A stretch of 51,310 bases of DNA from Thermus sp. LT1-2-5 (GCF_040363165.1 NZ_BSRG01000013.1:1-51310); one strand, 5' to 3'. Shown: positions 16,486 through 25,947, numbered from the stretch's first letter. Translations and numbers: made by a program. The notes: generated by a model not told the origin, from the sequence alone.

Positions 16486-17419
16486 ACCGACGCCAGTGGG
16501 AAAGGAGCCCAGAGGCCAGGATGGTCATGGGCACGGCGAGGAAGATGCCCAAAACGCCGAAGAGCTTCCCGAAGGCGAAGATGGCGAGGAGAACCACAGC
16601 GGGGTGGAAGCCCAGGGTGCGCCCGTAGATGAAGGGGATGAGGACCTTGCCCTCCAAGAGGGCGATGCCCCCGTACCCGGCGAGCACCAGGAGGGCGGAA
16701 ACGGGGCCCAGGGCGGAAAGGGCTACCAAGGCGGCGAGAAGCGCCGCCGAGATGCCCCCCACGAAGGGCACCACCTCCAGGATCCCCCCCAACACCCCCA
16801 GGGCGAAGGGGCTCGGCACCTTGAGGAGGAAGAGCCAGCCGCCAAACAGGAGGGCGAAGGAGAGGGCGATGAGGAACTGGGCCCGGGCCCAGTAGCCCAT
16901 CCGCCGCCAGGTTTCTTCCAGAACCTCCCGCCAGCCGTCCCCGGGCAAGTAAGGGGCGGCTCGGGCTACCAGGTGGGGCTCGAGGCTGATCATCACCGCC
17001 AGCACCAGGGCCAGGACCAGCTCGGAAACCGTTTCCCCCACCCTCAAGGCAAGATCGCCGGCGAAGCGGAAGGAAGGGGCCAAGGAGGAGGCCAGGCCGG
17101 GAAGGGAGAGGCCAAAGTTCTGGTCCACGAAGGCCAGGACCTGGGGCAACACCTCGGCGAGGCTGTGGAACTGCGCCAGCAAAAGCGGTCTAGCCAAGTA
17201 GACCCCAAGGGCCAGAACCCCGAGGACCCCTAAATAGGCGAAGAGAACGGCGGAGGGCTGGGGGAGGAAGCGCCGTAGCGCCCGCACCAAGGGGTCCAGG
17301 GCCGCTGCCAGGGTGAAGGCGAGGAAGACCCAAAGGAGGAGGGTGTAGAGCTTCGCCAGGGCCCAGAGGGCGAGGAGGAAGAGAAAGAGGCCGAGGAAAA
17401 AGCGGTTGGCGCCGGACAT
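16484..17419 (-). CDS. AI-2E-family (PerM/UPF0118) membrane permease
   Basis: 311-aa polytopic protein: helices at the N-terminus, a periplasmic-type middle loop (residues ~75-145) and a C-terminal block with GGILEVVPFVGGISAALLAALVAL and LEGKVLIPFIYGRTLGFHPAVVLLAIFAFGKLFGVLGIFLAVPM, the hallmark of the family. Members have been linked to AI-2 export or Na+/H+ antiport; the function here is open. ATG 17419 is preferred over the adjacent GTG 17422. Its TGA stop (16484-16486) overlaps the tip of an IS200/IS605 remnant, so the last residues may be altered. Confidence 0.85.
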   Translation of the reverse strand: MSGANRFFLGLFLFLLALWALAKLYTLLLWVFLAFTLAAALDPLVRALRRFLPQPSAVLFAYLGVLGVLALGVYLARPLLLAQFHSLAEVLPQVLAFVDQNFGLSLPGLASSLAPSFRFAGDLALRVGETVSELVLALVLAVMISLEPHLVARAAPYLPGDGWREVLEETWRRMGYWARAQFLIALSFALLFGGWLFLLKVPSPFALGVLGGILEVVPFVGGISAALLAALVALSALGPVSALLVLAGYGGIALLEGKVLIPFIYGRTLGFHPAVVLLAIFAFGKLFGVLGIFLAVPMTILASGLLSHWRR

Positions 17420-17440
17420 CACCTTGCCATCTTACGGGAA

Positions 17441-17457
17441 GGCTCCCAGCGGGAGCC
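17441..17457. terminator. Hairpin downstream of aapP
   Basis: GGCTCCC-AGC-GGGAGCC is a perfect 7-bp stem about 100 nt downstream of the aapP stop on the minus strand. There is no clear T-run, so its role as a terminator is weakly supported. Confidence 0.35.
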
Positions 17458-17555
17458 CCCTTGGGGCAGGCCAGGGGGCCGCTGGTAGCCCGCCTTCGGC
17501 GCAAAACGGACGGGCGCCTGCTCATGTATCCATGAAGCCCCGTCCCCTGCGCTCC

Positions 17556-18290
<735 letters not shown>

Positions 18291-18293
18291 GCC

Positions 18294-19256
18294 TCACCTC
18301 CGGCCTAGCCCCTGGGCCGCCTCCACGCGGCGGCCTAGGTACGAGAAAGCGCCCGAAACCCCAAGGTACACCAGGGCCAAGAACAGGTAGACCTCCCGCT
18401 CCAGGCCCACGTTCTGCGGGTTAGCCAGGACCGCACGGGCCACGCCCATGAGGTCCAGGATCCCGATGAGGGCCACCAAGGAGGTGTCCTTGAAAAGGGC
18501 GATGTACTGGCCTACCAGGGCCGGCACCACGGCCCGAAGGGCCTGGGGCAGGACCACGAAGCGCAGGGCCTGGAAGGGGGTGAGCCCGAGGCTAAGCGCC
18601 GCCTCCCACTGCCCCTTGGGGATGGCCTGCAAGCCCCCCCGCACGTTTTCTGCCAGGTAGGCGGCGGCAAACAGGGTAAACGCCAAAAGGGCCCGCACCA
18701 CCTGGGGCAGCCGCACGCCCTCGGGCAGGAAGAGGGGCAGGGTGACGAAGGCCAAAAAGAGGAGGGAAACCAAGGGCACGCCCCGCACCGCCTCGATGTA
18801 GGCGATGCTCAGGAGCCGCACCACGGGAAGCCGACTCTGCCGCCCCAGGGCCAGGGCCACCCCCAAGGGGAAGGCTAGGGCCATGGCGCTTAGGGAAAGG
18901 AGGAGGGAGAGGAGAAGCCCGCCCCACAGGGTCACCGGAAGGGGAAGGAAGAAGAGGCCAAGGGCCAGGCCTACCCCCAGCACCAGCCCGGGCCGGCGAA
19001 GGCGGACGGCTCGCAAAAGGCCAAGCCAGCCCCACAGGACGAGAAACCCCGCCCCCAGGAGGCCATAGACCCTCCAGGTCATCTCCCGGGGTAGCTGCCC
19101 CAGGAAGAAGTAGCGGAGGTTGTCCGTCACCACCCGCCACTCCGCCTCCAGGGCCCAGAGGAAAAGCGACCGACCCACGAAGAACAGAAGGAGAAGCAAA
19201 ACGAGGCTTACCAGGGTGTTCCCCAGGCTGCCAAAGAGGGCGCGGAAGAGGCTCAT
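18294..19256 (-). CDS. aapM: Amino-acid ABC transporter permease
   Basis: 320-aa polytopic permease, longer than a minimal HisM because of extra N-terminal helices, as in AapM. The EAA loop reads QWEAALSLGLTPFQALRFVVLPQALRAVVPALVGQ (residues ~220-255). The ATG at 19256 overlaps the stop of aapQ as ATGA; a GTG 9 nt upstream in frame is possible but less likely. Pairs with AapQ to form the channel. Confidence 0.92.
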   Translation of the reverse strand: MSLFRALFGSLGNTLVSLVLLLLLFFVGRSLFLWALEAEWRVVTDNLRYFFLGQLPREMTWRVYGLLGAGFLVLWGWLGLLRAVRLRRPGLVLGVGLALGLFFLPLPVTLWGGLLLSLLLSLSAMALAFPLGVALALGRQSRLPVVRLLSIAYIEAVRGVPLVSLLFLAFVTLPLFLPEGVRLPQVVRALLAFTLFAAAYLAENVRGGLQAIPKGQWEAALSLGLTPFQALRFVVLPQALRAVVPALVGQYIALFKDTSLVALIGILDLMGVARAVLANPQNVGLEREVYLFLALVYLGVSGAFSYLGRRVEAAQGLGRR

Positions 19257-20356
19257 AGCTTCCACCTCAGGGCCACGCGGCGGTTGTACGCGTTCACGAG
19301 GGCGCTGATGCCAAGGCTAAGGCTGAGGTAGACGGCCATGACCAGGAGGATGGCCTCGAGGCTACGCCCCGACTGGTTGGCCACGGTGCTGTAGACGGAG
19401 AAGAGGTCGGGGTAGCCCACCGCCACCCCCAAGGAGGTGTTTTTGGCCAGGTTGAGGTACTGGTTGGCCAGGGGTGGCACGGCGATACGCACCGCCTGGG
19501 GGAGGATCACCCGGCGGAAGGTGTCCAGATAGGAAAGCCCTAAGGCGTAGGCCGCCTCCCACTGGCCCCGGGGCACCGCCAGGATCGCCCCCCGCACCAC
19601 CTCGGCCACGAAGGCGGAGGTGTAGAGGGTCACCCCGAAGAGCAGGGCGGCGTACTCCGGGGAGAGGAAGAAGCCCCCCACCGGCCCGAAGGGCCCCGGG
19701 ACGGCGGGCCGGGCCAGGAGGGGGGGCCCTAGGAAGGCCCAGGAGGCGAGAAGGAGAGCCAATGCCCCGCCAAGGGCCAGGAAGGCCCTCCGCCGGAAGG
19801 CCAAGGCCCAAAGCCCCGCCAGGACCAGGCCCCAACCCCCCGGGCCTAGGGCCAACTCGGGGAGGAGGAGGCCCCGCTGGGACAAGAAGGCCCCGGCGAA
19901 GGAGAGGCCACGCTCCCAGGGGGGGAGCTTGAGGAGGATGGCGAAGTACCACACGAACAGTTGCAAGAGCAAGGGCGTGTTGCGAAGGGCCTCCACGTAA
20001 GCGAAGGCCAAGCCCCGGGCCAAGGGGTTGACGGAAAGCCTCCCCAAAGCCAACAAGATCCCCAGCAAGGTGGCCCCCACCAAGCCCAGGAGGGTCACCT
20101 TGAGCGTGTTCAAAAACCCCGCCAAGAGGGCCTGGAGGTAGGTGTCAGAGGGCAGGTAGGGGCGAAACCCCTCCCCGGGGGCGAAGGTAGTGCCCTCGCT
20201 CAAGGAGAAGCCCGCCTCCTGCCAGAGGAAGGCGTAGCTAAAGGGGATGCCCTGGGCCGCCATCCGCGCCTTGGCCGTGGCCCAAAGGGTAGCCAGGCCC
20301 CAGGCCACCAGGCCTAGGACCACAGCCTGCATGAGGAGGTCCCGCAGTCGGGGCAT
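19253..20356 (-). CDS. aapQ: Amino-acid ABC transporter permease
   Basis: 367-aa permease with the HEQRo-type inner-membrane domain split by an extended middle region, typical of AapQ. The EAA loop is QWEAAYALGLSYLDTFRRVILPQAVRIAVPPLANQYLNLAKNTSL near the C-terminus. It begins 4 nt after the stop of the binding-protein gene and overlaps aapM by 4 nt. Confidence 0.92.
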   Translation of the reverse strand: MPRLRDLLMQAVVLGLVAWGLATLWATAKARMAAQGIPFSYAFLWQEAGFSLSEGTTFAPGEGFRPYLPSDTYLQALLAGFLNTLKVTLLGLVGATLLGILLALGRLSVNPLARGLAFAYVEALRNTPLLLQLFVWYFAILLKLPPWERGLSFAGAFLSQRGLLLPELALGPGGWGLVLAGLWALAFRRRAFLALGGALALLLASWAFLGPPLLARPAVPGPFGPVGGFFLSPEYAALLFGVTLYTSAFVAEVVRGAILAVPRGQWEAAYALGLSYLDTFRRVILPQAVRIAVPPLANQYLNLAKNTSLGVAVGYPDLFSVYSTVANQSGRSLEAILLVMAVYLSLSLGISALVNAYNRRVALRWKL

Positions 20357-20360
20357 GGGG

Positions 20361-21386
20361 CTAGCGGAAGGGCGGGCTGTACATGAGGCCCCCGTACCGT
20401 TGCAAGGCGTTCAGGGTGCCGGTGCGGGGGATGTGGAAGGGGCTCTTAGGCCCGAAGAAGCGGTCGTAAATCTCCCCGTAGTTGCCCACGGCCCGGATCA
20501 CCCGGACCACGAAGTCCTTGGGCAGGCCTAGATCCTGGCCCAGGGTGCCCTCGAGGCCTAGGAAGCGGCGGATCTCCGGCACCTCGCTTTTCAGGTATTG
20601 GTCCAGGTTCTTGCTAGTGATCCCGAACTCCTCCGCCTGGATGGTGGCCCACACGACCCAGGACAAGGCATCCCGCCAGCGGGAGTCGTTCTCCCGCACG
20701 AAGCCCGCCAGGGGCTCCTTGGATATGGTTTCCTTAAGGATGACCAGCTCCTCGGGGTTGGGGGCGGTGGCGCGGAAGCCCACCAACTGGGACTTGTCCG
20801 CCGTGAAGGCGTCGCACCGCCCCTGCAGGAAGGCCGCCATCACCTTGGCCCCGTCCTCAAAGGTGAGAAGCCGGGTGTTCCGCCACTTCTGCGCCCGGAT
20901 GTAGTCGGAGATGTTCTTCTCGTTGGTGGTGCCCTGGGTGGTGCAGAAGGTGGCCCCCTCCAGTTCCCGCAAGGCGTTGGCCCGGCCCTTCTTGATCATC
21001 ACCCCTTGGCCGTCGTAAAAGTTGACGGGCAGGAAGTCCACCCCCAGGGCCCCATCGCGGTTGGCGGTCACCGTGGTGTTGCGGAAAGCTACGTCCACCT
21101 CGCCGTTTTGCACCGCCTGGAAGCGGACCCGGGCGTCTAGGGGCACGTAGTCCACCTTGTCGGGGTCGCCGAAGAGGGCGGCGGACACCGCCCGGCAAAA
21201 TTCCACGTCAAAGCCCGTGTACTTGCCCGTCTTCTGGTCCAAAAAGCCAAAGCCGGGGAGAACGGCGTTCACCCCGCACACCAGACGCCCCCGGCTCTTC
21301 ACCACGTCAAGCCGGGACTGCTGCGCCCAGGCAGGCCAAACGCCAAGCAGTACCAAGGCCAATAACCCAATCCAGATCCGCTTCAT
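20361..21386 (-). CDS. aapJ: General L-amino acid ABC transporter substrate-binding protein
   Basis: 341-aa exported binding protein. Residues 1-22 (MKRIWIGLLALVLLGVWPAWA) are a signal peptide. The mature part starts with QSRLDVVKSRGRLVCGVNAVLPGFGFLD and has the AapJ features FDVEFCRAVSAALFGD, VDVAFRNTTVTANRD, TTQGTTNEKNISDY and DAFTADKSQL. The reading frame stays open for 17 codons upstream, but ATG 21386 has GGAGGTGGAGG directly before it and begins the signal peptide. First gene of the aapJQMP operon with a recognisable promoter 20-50 nt upstream. Confidence 0.94.
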   Translation of the reverse strand: MKRIWIGLLALVLLGVWPAWAQQSRLDVVKSRGRLVCGVNAVLPGFGFLDQKTGKYTGFDVEFCRAVSAALFGDPDKVDYVPLDARVRFQAVQNGEVDVAFRNTTVTANRDGALGVDFLPVNFYDGQGVMIKKGRANALRELEGATFCTTQGTTNEKNISDYIRAQKWRNTRLLTFEDGAKVMAAFLQGRCDAFTADKSQLVGFRATAPNPEELVILKETISKEPLAGFVRENDSRWRDALSWVVWATIQAEEFGITSKNLDQYLKSEVPEIRRFLGLEGTLGQDLGLPKDFVVRVIRAVGNYGEIYDRFFGPKSPFHIPRTGTLNALQRYGGLMYSPPFR

Positions 21387-21408
21387 CCTCCACCTCCCGT
21401 TTCCGGGA

Positions 21409-21437
21409 AGCTTACCACCTGGGGCAAGTGGGGTCAA
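21409..21437 (-). promoter_or_regulatory. Promoter of aapJQMP with palindromic spacer
   Basis: On the minus strand TTGACC (21437-21432) and TAAGCT (21414-21409) are separated by exactly 17 nt, a good sigma-70-type promoter with its start about 15 nt before aapJ. The spacer itself is an inverted repeat, CCACTTG-CCC-CAGGTGG (one mismatch), which looks like an operator for a dimeric repressor. Confidence 0.65.
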
Positions 21438-21483
21438 CGGGGAACGCTGACCTTCCCCTCTGGGTTCCGAAAAGTCAGAATGC

Positions 21484-22361
21484 GTAGGCGATGAGGGGAT
21501 GGCCCATCTCCTACAAGGACCTGACGCCGTTTGTGGAGCCTAGTGGCCCCTAGGCCCAAGGACACGGAGAAGGTGGCCCGCTTGGGCTACGCCATCCTGG
21601 CTTCGGGCTCCCCCCGCAAAAGCGACGAGGAAGCTAACCACAAGGCCATGGAACGCCTCCGTCCCCAGGCCGAGCGCACCCCCTATGGGGGAAGGTTGCG
21701 GGACGGAGGGCGAGGCTTTTGGGTGTTCCCCCTGGCCCAGCCCTACAAGGGGAGGGCGATACCCGCGCGCGTGGGCCTCTTTTCCCAGACCGCCTTGGCG
21801 GCGGAGGGGACGAGCCATCCGGTGGAACGCCAGGGGGAAGGCGCAGGTGGAGGACGAGGAGGGGCGGCGGATTCCCTTGCGGCTTGAGCGTGGGGAGCGG
21901 AGGGCGTGGACGGGGGGTTCTGAGGGGGGATGGAGGGTGAACGGGGTGGGGGTGTGGGAGGCTTCGTGGGAGGAGCCGCTTTGGGTGATGGGGAACCTGC
22001 CGGTGGAGGAGCTTTTGGGGGTGTACCGGGAACGGATGAAGATAGAGGAGTCCTTTCGGGACCTGAAGAGCTACTTGGGGATGGGGAACCTGATGAACAA
22101 GCGGCGGGAGAATGCGGAGAAGACGCTATGGCTTTTAGCCTTTGCCTACGCTTTGGGGTTGCTCCTTGGGGAAACGCTGCGGGGGAGGTGGCAGCGGGAA
22201 AGGGGGGGGCCGGTTGGCGGAAGTGGCGGGACTACTCCGGGCTCTTCCTTCTCCTGAGGGCTCCGCATCGCTTCCCCCGGACCTGGTGGCGGGAGGCGCT
22301 CAAAGAAGCCCTCGCCTCCTGGCAGCAGCGCCTCTATCCCCCCGGCTTCGTCGGAACTTAG
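21484..22361 (+). pseudogene. Frameshifted IS4-family DDE transposase remnant
   Basis: At least three reading frames must be joined. The first piece (from MRGWPISYKDLTPFVEP at 21493, then RPKDTEKVARLGYAILASG) shifts near 21830 to KAQVEDEEGRRIPLRLERGE..., which contains YRERMKIEESFRDLKSYLGMGNLMNKRRENAEKTLWLLAFAYALGLLLGE. This is the C-terminal Y-x2-R-x-x-x-E-x6-K signature of IS4-type transposases. A further shift near 22240 gives the tail FPRTWWREALKEALASWQQRLYP. No functional product is possible. Confidence 0.75.
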
Positions 22362-22784
22362 GGGGGAAGGCCAGTTGCACCCATTTACTCCCCTCAAGGG
22401 TCTGCCTTCAATGCACGGAAAAGGGCTTGGGACCACCTGCCCCCTCTTCAGCAGCCCTTCCCCCGTGAGCCTCATGGCGTAGGCAGAGGGTAAAAGCTGT
22501 AGCGCCTTCTCCTCGCTTTGCTCTCGCTTCGCCAGCTGGCCCCCCAAGCCTTAGACACCCTCACTCGCGAGCTAACTGGTCTGGAGTCATTTGGGAAACC
22601 CACCGTAGGTACAACCTTAGCCTTGAGTCGGATTACCAGTTCACATGGGAACCTACAAGGCACGATAAAGGCGACCCCAACGTCCCTCCTCATTCGGGCC
22701 TCATCAGGTGAGCAGGACATAACCTTGAGAGAAGCTCCAAAAAGAGCGTGTACTCCCTTTTGGGTAGAAAGCCCTGAGACCCCC
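22362..22784. other. Gene-free stretch, nothing recognised
   Basis: About 420 nt between the IS4 relic and the next minus-strand gene. Base composition around 22400-22740 is clearly lower in G+C than the surroundings. Short open frames exist on both strands but none has a ribosome-binding site, Thermus-like third positions or a recognisable motif. I see no RNA gene. Confidence 0.4.
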
Positions 22785-23309
22785 TCAAGCCTCCGGTCGC
22801 AAGGGGTTGGGCTCCAAACCCCTTCTCCGAAGCATCACATAGGCCCGGGATAGGAGGAGGGCCCATGCGGTTTCGCCCCCCAAGCGCCTTTCGGCGTTCA
22901 GGACCACGTTCCACCAACCTCCCCCCTGGCGGGCCTCCTCCCTCCAGAGGAGCCAGATGGCCGCCTCAAAGCCGGAGAAGCCCCGAAAGAGGAGCCTCCT
23001 GGCCCTTTGCCACGCTTCCTCGGAGAAATCCTTCCGCTCCTTGCCCAAAAGCCGCAGGGGCACCTCCACCAGGAGGTCGGGGAGGTTCTTCACGTCCCGC
23101 AGGAACCACCCCTTGACCCGCTCTGTTGGCGCAAGAAAGGGAGCGACCTCGTCCTCCAGCTCCCGAATGGCCTTGGGCTTCCGGGCGTCTTTCCAGCCCA
23201 CGGCGGCGTGGGCATAGAGCCTGACCAGGTTGGGATAAACCTCGAGGGGCAATCCCTCCCGTTCCAGGTATTCCCAAGCCATGCGCTTCAAGGTTTCCTT
23301 GAGGTCCAT
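22785..23309 (-). CDS. Hypothetical protein, 174 aa, unrecognised
   Basis: ATG 23309 is preceded by GGAGAG at good spacing; codon use is typical of the genome. The protein is highly charged at first (MDLKETLKRMAWEYLEREGLPLEVYPNLV) and then helix-rich with many Arg, Leu, Trp (GFEAAIWLLWREEARQGGGWWNVVLNAERRLGG). No signal peptide, membrane helix or known motif is visible. Neighbours are a transposase relic and non-coding DNA, giving no functional context. It may be a Thermus-restricted family. Confidence 0.6.
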   Translation of the reverse strand: MDLKETLKRMAWEYLEREGLPLEVYPNLVRLYAHAAVGWKDARKPKAIRELEDEVAPFLAPTERVKGWFLRDVKNLPDLLVEVPLRLLGKERKDFSEEAWQRARRLLFRGFSGFEAAIWLLWREEARQGGGWWNVVLNAERRLGGETAWALLLSRAYVMLRRRGLEPNPLRPEA

Positions 23310-23610
23310 CGATCTCTCCTTCCTGTGCCAGCCCCCTCTGGAGCAGTCTTGGTCTGGAGCCAAAGCCTTCTCACCGCCTGGCCTTAGTTCGGTGACCCGC
23401 TTTGCCAGGGTTCAACTGGACTTCGCCGACCCACCCCACCCAAACCTCAAGAAGTACCTGGACCACCTCATCTCCTGCGGGTGGCCCTTCTAGCCCTCGG
23501 CTAGGGGCGGGTAATCTCGGTCTTGTTGACGAGGACGCCCGTACAGACAGGGTGGCCGATTCGTTTTGCGTGCTAGCGCCTGCACCCCTTCGGTCGTGGC
23601 GGGACGACGC
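23310..23610. other. Intergenic stretch with possible gene debris
   Basis: The plus strand from about 23395 to 23493 reads RFARVQLDFADPPHPNLKKYLDHLISCGWPF then stop, with Thermus-like codons, which looks like the tail of a lost gene. The rest (23494-23610) has no coding signal apart from the promoter of the DUF1385 gene. Confidence 0.35.
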
Positions 23611-23616
23611 TATTAT
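23611..23616 (+). promoter_or_regulatory. -10 element TATTAT of the DUF1385 gene
   Basis: TATTAT ends 9 nt before ATG 23626 and there is no Shine-Dalgarno sequence between them, so the transcript is probably leaderless or nearly so. No good -35 hexamer is seen. Confidence 0.5.
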
Positions 23617-23625
23617 AGCCAACAT

Positions 23626-24468
23626 ATGCTGCGTGTCGTGTCAGGGTTTTCCCTGCCAGGTGCCGTCTTCCTCACCGACGGGGAGCGAGCCGTCTTGGCC
23701 CACGGTCAGGGGGTGGAGGTGTGGAAGGCCTCGAGGGTGGGGACGGACCTTCCCCTCCTCCGGGGCCTAGCCGCCCTGTGGGCCACCCTGCGGGACTCCT
23801 GGAAGGCCATGGGCCTCCTTCCGGAAACCCGGGGCATCACCCCTTTGGAGGCCCTTTTGGCCGCCCTCCTCACCCTCCTCCTCCTCCCCGTGCCCCTCGC
23901 CTTGGGCCTCGTTCTCCCTATGAGGGTGGCTGACGCCCTCCTGGACCGCCAGACCCAGCCCTTTCTCTACTACGCCCTTTTTGAGGCGCTTTCCCTGGCG
24001 GGGCTCTTGGCGTACTTCCGCCTCCTTGTTCTGTTGCCTCCCTTCCGGTCCCTTCTCCGCTACCACGGGGCCGAGCACATGGTGGTCCACCTTCTGGAAC
24101 GGGGGCTTCCCCTCACCCTGGAGGAGGCCCGCCGCCAAAGCCCCTACCACCCCCGGTGCGGCACGGCGTTCTTGGGAATGTCCTTCCTGCTGGCGGTGCT
24201 CTTCTACGGGCTCTTCCTTCCCCTCCCGGAGGGGAACCCCCTTCTCTTCCTCGGCCTCAAGCTCGGCCTCCTGCCCCTCCTGGTGGGGGTTTCCTACGAG
24301 CTCTTTCGCCTCATGCCCAGGGTGCCAGCCCTTATGGCCCTGGGCCTCTTTCTCCAGCGGTTCACGGTGGAGAGGCCGGGGGATGAGGAGCTGGAGGTGG
24401 CCCTGAAGGCGGCGCGGGAGCTGGTGGGCCGGGGCGATCTTGCCCACGGACCTGAACCCTCCTCTTAG
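23626..24468 (+). CDS. DUF1385 family membrane protein (YqhQ-like)
   Basis: 280 aa. The family fingerprint is intact: RYHGAEHMVVHLLERGLPLTLEEARRQSPYHPRCGTAFLGMSFLL (residues ~138-185), with His/Glu/His/Cys residues suggestive of a metal site between membrane helices. Four to five hydrophobic segments (about 75-100, 108-130, 185-205, 213-250). DUF1385 proteins (B. subtilis YqhQ) are predicted metal-dependent membrane enzymes of unknown reaction. An in-frame extension to 23566 exists, but ATG 23626 follows the -10 box. The stop codon TAG lies inside the first of two terminator-like hairpins. Confidence 0.85.
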   Translation: MLRVVSGFSLPGAVFLTDGERAVLAHGQGVEVWKASRVGTDLPLLRGLAALWATLRDSWKAMGLLPETRGITPLEALLAALLTLLLLPVPLALGLVLPMRVADALLDRQTQPFLYYALFEALSLAGLLAYFRLLVLLPPFRSLLRYHGAEHMVVHLLERGLPLTLEEARRQSPYHPRCGTAFLGMSFLLAVLFYGLFLPLPEGNPLLFLGLKLGLLPLLVGVSYELFRLMPRVPALMALGLFLQRFTVERPGDEELEVALKAARELVGRGDLAHGPEPSS

Positions 24469-24503
24469 GAGGGGGATGGGACCCCGTCAGGGGACGGGGC
24501 CCC
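24457..24503. terminator. Double hairpin between convergent genes
   Basis: CCCTCCT-CTT-AGGAGGG (24457-24473) overlaps the DUF1385 stop, and CCCCGTC-AGGG-GACGGGG (24482-24499) follows at once. Both are perfect 7-bp stems in the gap between convergent genes, so a bidirectional terminator is likely although the T-run is missing. Confidence 0.55.
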
Positions 24504-24510
24504 TCCCAGC

Positions 24511-25056
24511 CTAGTCCCCCAGCCCTCGCAGGAGGCGGCGCAAAGCCCCAAGCAGACGGGGTAGGAAGCCCTTGGGAACTGGCCTCGCCTTGGGGCGGCT
24601 CGCTTTGCGAGCCGCCGCCTCCCGGGCCAGGTTGAGGACCCGGCGCGCTTCCTCGTCCACCCATACCATCTCGGGCGTGCTCCGCCGCTCCCGGTGCCGG
24701 AAGGACACCTTCAGGCCCTTGGCGGCGGACCTGGCCCCGTCCAGGGCAACGCTGACCTCCGAACGGCCGTTGCGCGTCCCCTTCTGGAGGTGCTCCACCA
24801 CGGAGCGGTTGTCGCACACCAGGGTCACCTTAGCCCCAGGGCCCAGGACCTGCCTGGCCAGCCTCAGCCCCAGCTCCACCGCCATGGCCTCCGCCTGGTT
24901 GGCGTCCCCCGCAGGGAAGGCGGCGGTGGCGATGACCCGGCCACCCCCCTTCCGCTGCAGGAGCCCCAGCACCGCCACGCCCGCCAACCCGGCCTCCGTG
25001 TCCACGGAAGCGTCCACGTAGATCACCGCCGCAGCCGCACCCTGTTCCTTGCGCAT
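24511..25056 (-). CDS. RNase H-like protein
   Basis: 181 aa. The RNase HI fold is indicated by AVIYVDASVDTEAGLAGVAVLG (first Asp strand), ATAAFPAGDANQAEAMAVELGLRLA (Glu helix) and KVTLVCDNRSVVEHLQKG (second Asp), with a later MVWVDEEARRV that may supply the fourth acidic residue. The last ~50 residues are very basic (KASRPKARPVPKGFLPRLLGALRRLLRG) and could bind nucleic acid. ATG 25056 has GGCGGAGGT just upstream; a longer start at 25101 is less likely. Whether it cleaves RNA/DNA hybrids or is a transposon/plasmid-linked variant is open. Confidence 0.72.
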   Translation of the reverse strand: MRKEQGAAAAVIYVDASVDTEAGLAGVAVLGLLQRKGGGRVIATAAFPAGDANQAEAMAVELGLRLARQVLGPGAKVTLVCDNRSVVEHLQKGTRNGRSEVSVALDGARSAAKGLKVSFRHRERRSTPEMVWVDEEARRVLNLAREAAARKASRPKARPVPKGFLPRLLGALRRLLRGLGD

Positions 25057-25122
25057 GCGCACCTCCGCCAACAGCAAGGAGGGTGGGGCGCTGGCCCCCA
25101 CCCTCGCCCCTTGCCCTCGTCC

Positions 25123-25893
25123 CTAAAGCCCCAGCGCGCAGGCCACCAAAGCCTCCAGGGCCATCACCTCGTAGAGGTCCCGCGAGAGATGCACGGCCCG
25201 AACCAGCCCCGGCGCCACCACCCCCTTCCGCCCCAGCCGGACCAGGAGCCCCGACTTGCGCAGCCGTAGCCGCTCGGCCAGGTGCTCCGGTGGAGCATAG
25301 GGTTGGAGAGAGCGGTCCGGGTCGTGCTCCAAGTGGCGCTCCAGACAGTCCCAGGCCACCTCCAACACCGCCAGGAGGCCAAGGAGCTCGGGGGAGTCCC
25401 CCTGGACCAGGTGGGGACGGGCCTCGCGCCAGGCCCTAAGCTCCCGGTACGCCTGGAGGGGGAAGTCCAGGTGGTAGAGCTCCAGGACCCGGTCCAGGTG
25501 GCCCAAGAGGTCTTCCTTGGTGAGGAGAACGCTGCCATCCTCCCGGCGGAGAAGGGGAAGGTCAGGTGCCCTCTCCCCAAGAAGGTGGCGGAAGGCGTAG
25601 AGCTTGGTCCGAGCCAGCACCTCCTCGTAGACCCCAGCGTGGCCCTCCAGCTCCAGCAGAACCCAGAGCAACCCCACCCCCGCCGAAGCGGGCAGGTCCT
25701 GGGGCTCATCGAGCTCCTCCCACCCGTAGAGGAACGCCTGCCCCTCCCGGGCCTCCGCCTCCTCATCCTCCCCAGGCTCCGGCAGGTCGCAGATAACCCC
25801 GTCCGCCCAGTCCAGCCAGTAGGCCAACTCCTGCCCAAGGTCTTCCATCTCCCAACCCTCGTTCCCGTGGCCCTCCCAAGGGTTTTCCATCAT
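25123..25893 (-). CDS. Hypothetical acidic protein, 256 aa, unrecognised
   Basis: AGGAGGTTGGA precedes the ATG pair at 25893, a strong ribosome-binding site. The N-terminal ~70 residues are very acidic and rich in Trp and Gly (WADGVICDLPEPGEDEEAEAREGQ), and the rest is Leu/Arg/Glu-rich and helical. The end (LAERLRLRKSGLLVRLGRKGVVAPGLVRAVHLSRDLYEVMALEALVACALGL) might form a winged-helix-like element. No known motif. It lies between an RNase H-like and a RepA-like ATPase gene, all on the minus strand, suggesting a mobile-element or replication-related block. Confidence 0.65.
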   Translation of the reverse strand: MMENPWEGHGNEGWEMEDLGQELAYWLDWADGVICDLPEPGEDEEAEAREGQAFLYGWEELDEPQDLPASAGVGLLWVLLELEGHAGVYEEVLARTKLYAFRHLLGERAPDLPLLRREDGSVLLTKEDLLGHLDRVLELYHLDFPLQAYRELRAWREARPHLVQGDSPELLGLLAVLEVAWDCLERHLEHDPDRSLQPYAPPEHLAERLRLRKSGLLVRLGRKGVVAPGLVRAVHLSRDLYEVMALEALVACALGL

Positions 25894-25947
25894 TCCAACC
25901 TCCTTTCTTTCTCGGCCTTTCTTTCCTCGCGGCCTGACCTTTTTCCT

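Noticed and set aside
16496-17233. 245-aa plus-strand frame opposite the AI-2E gene, and similar long antisense frames elsewhere
   Set aside because: Very high G+C makes stop codons rare on the opposite strand; these frames have skewed, His/Gln/Gly-rich composition and no ribosome-binding sites.
22472-22853. Small overlapping frames on both strands in 22.4-22.9 kb
   Set aside because: No ribosome-binding site, no Thermus codon bias and no recognisable motif; region treated as non-coding.
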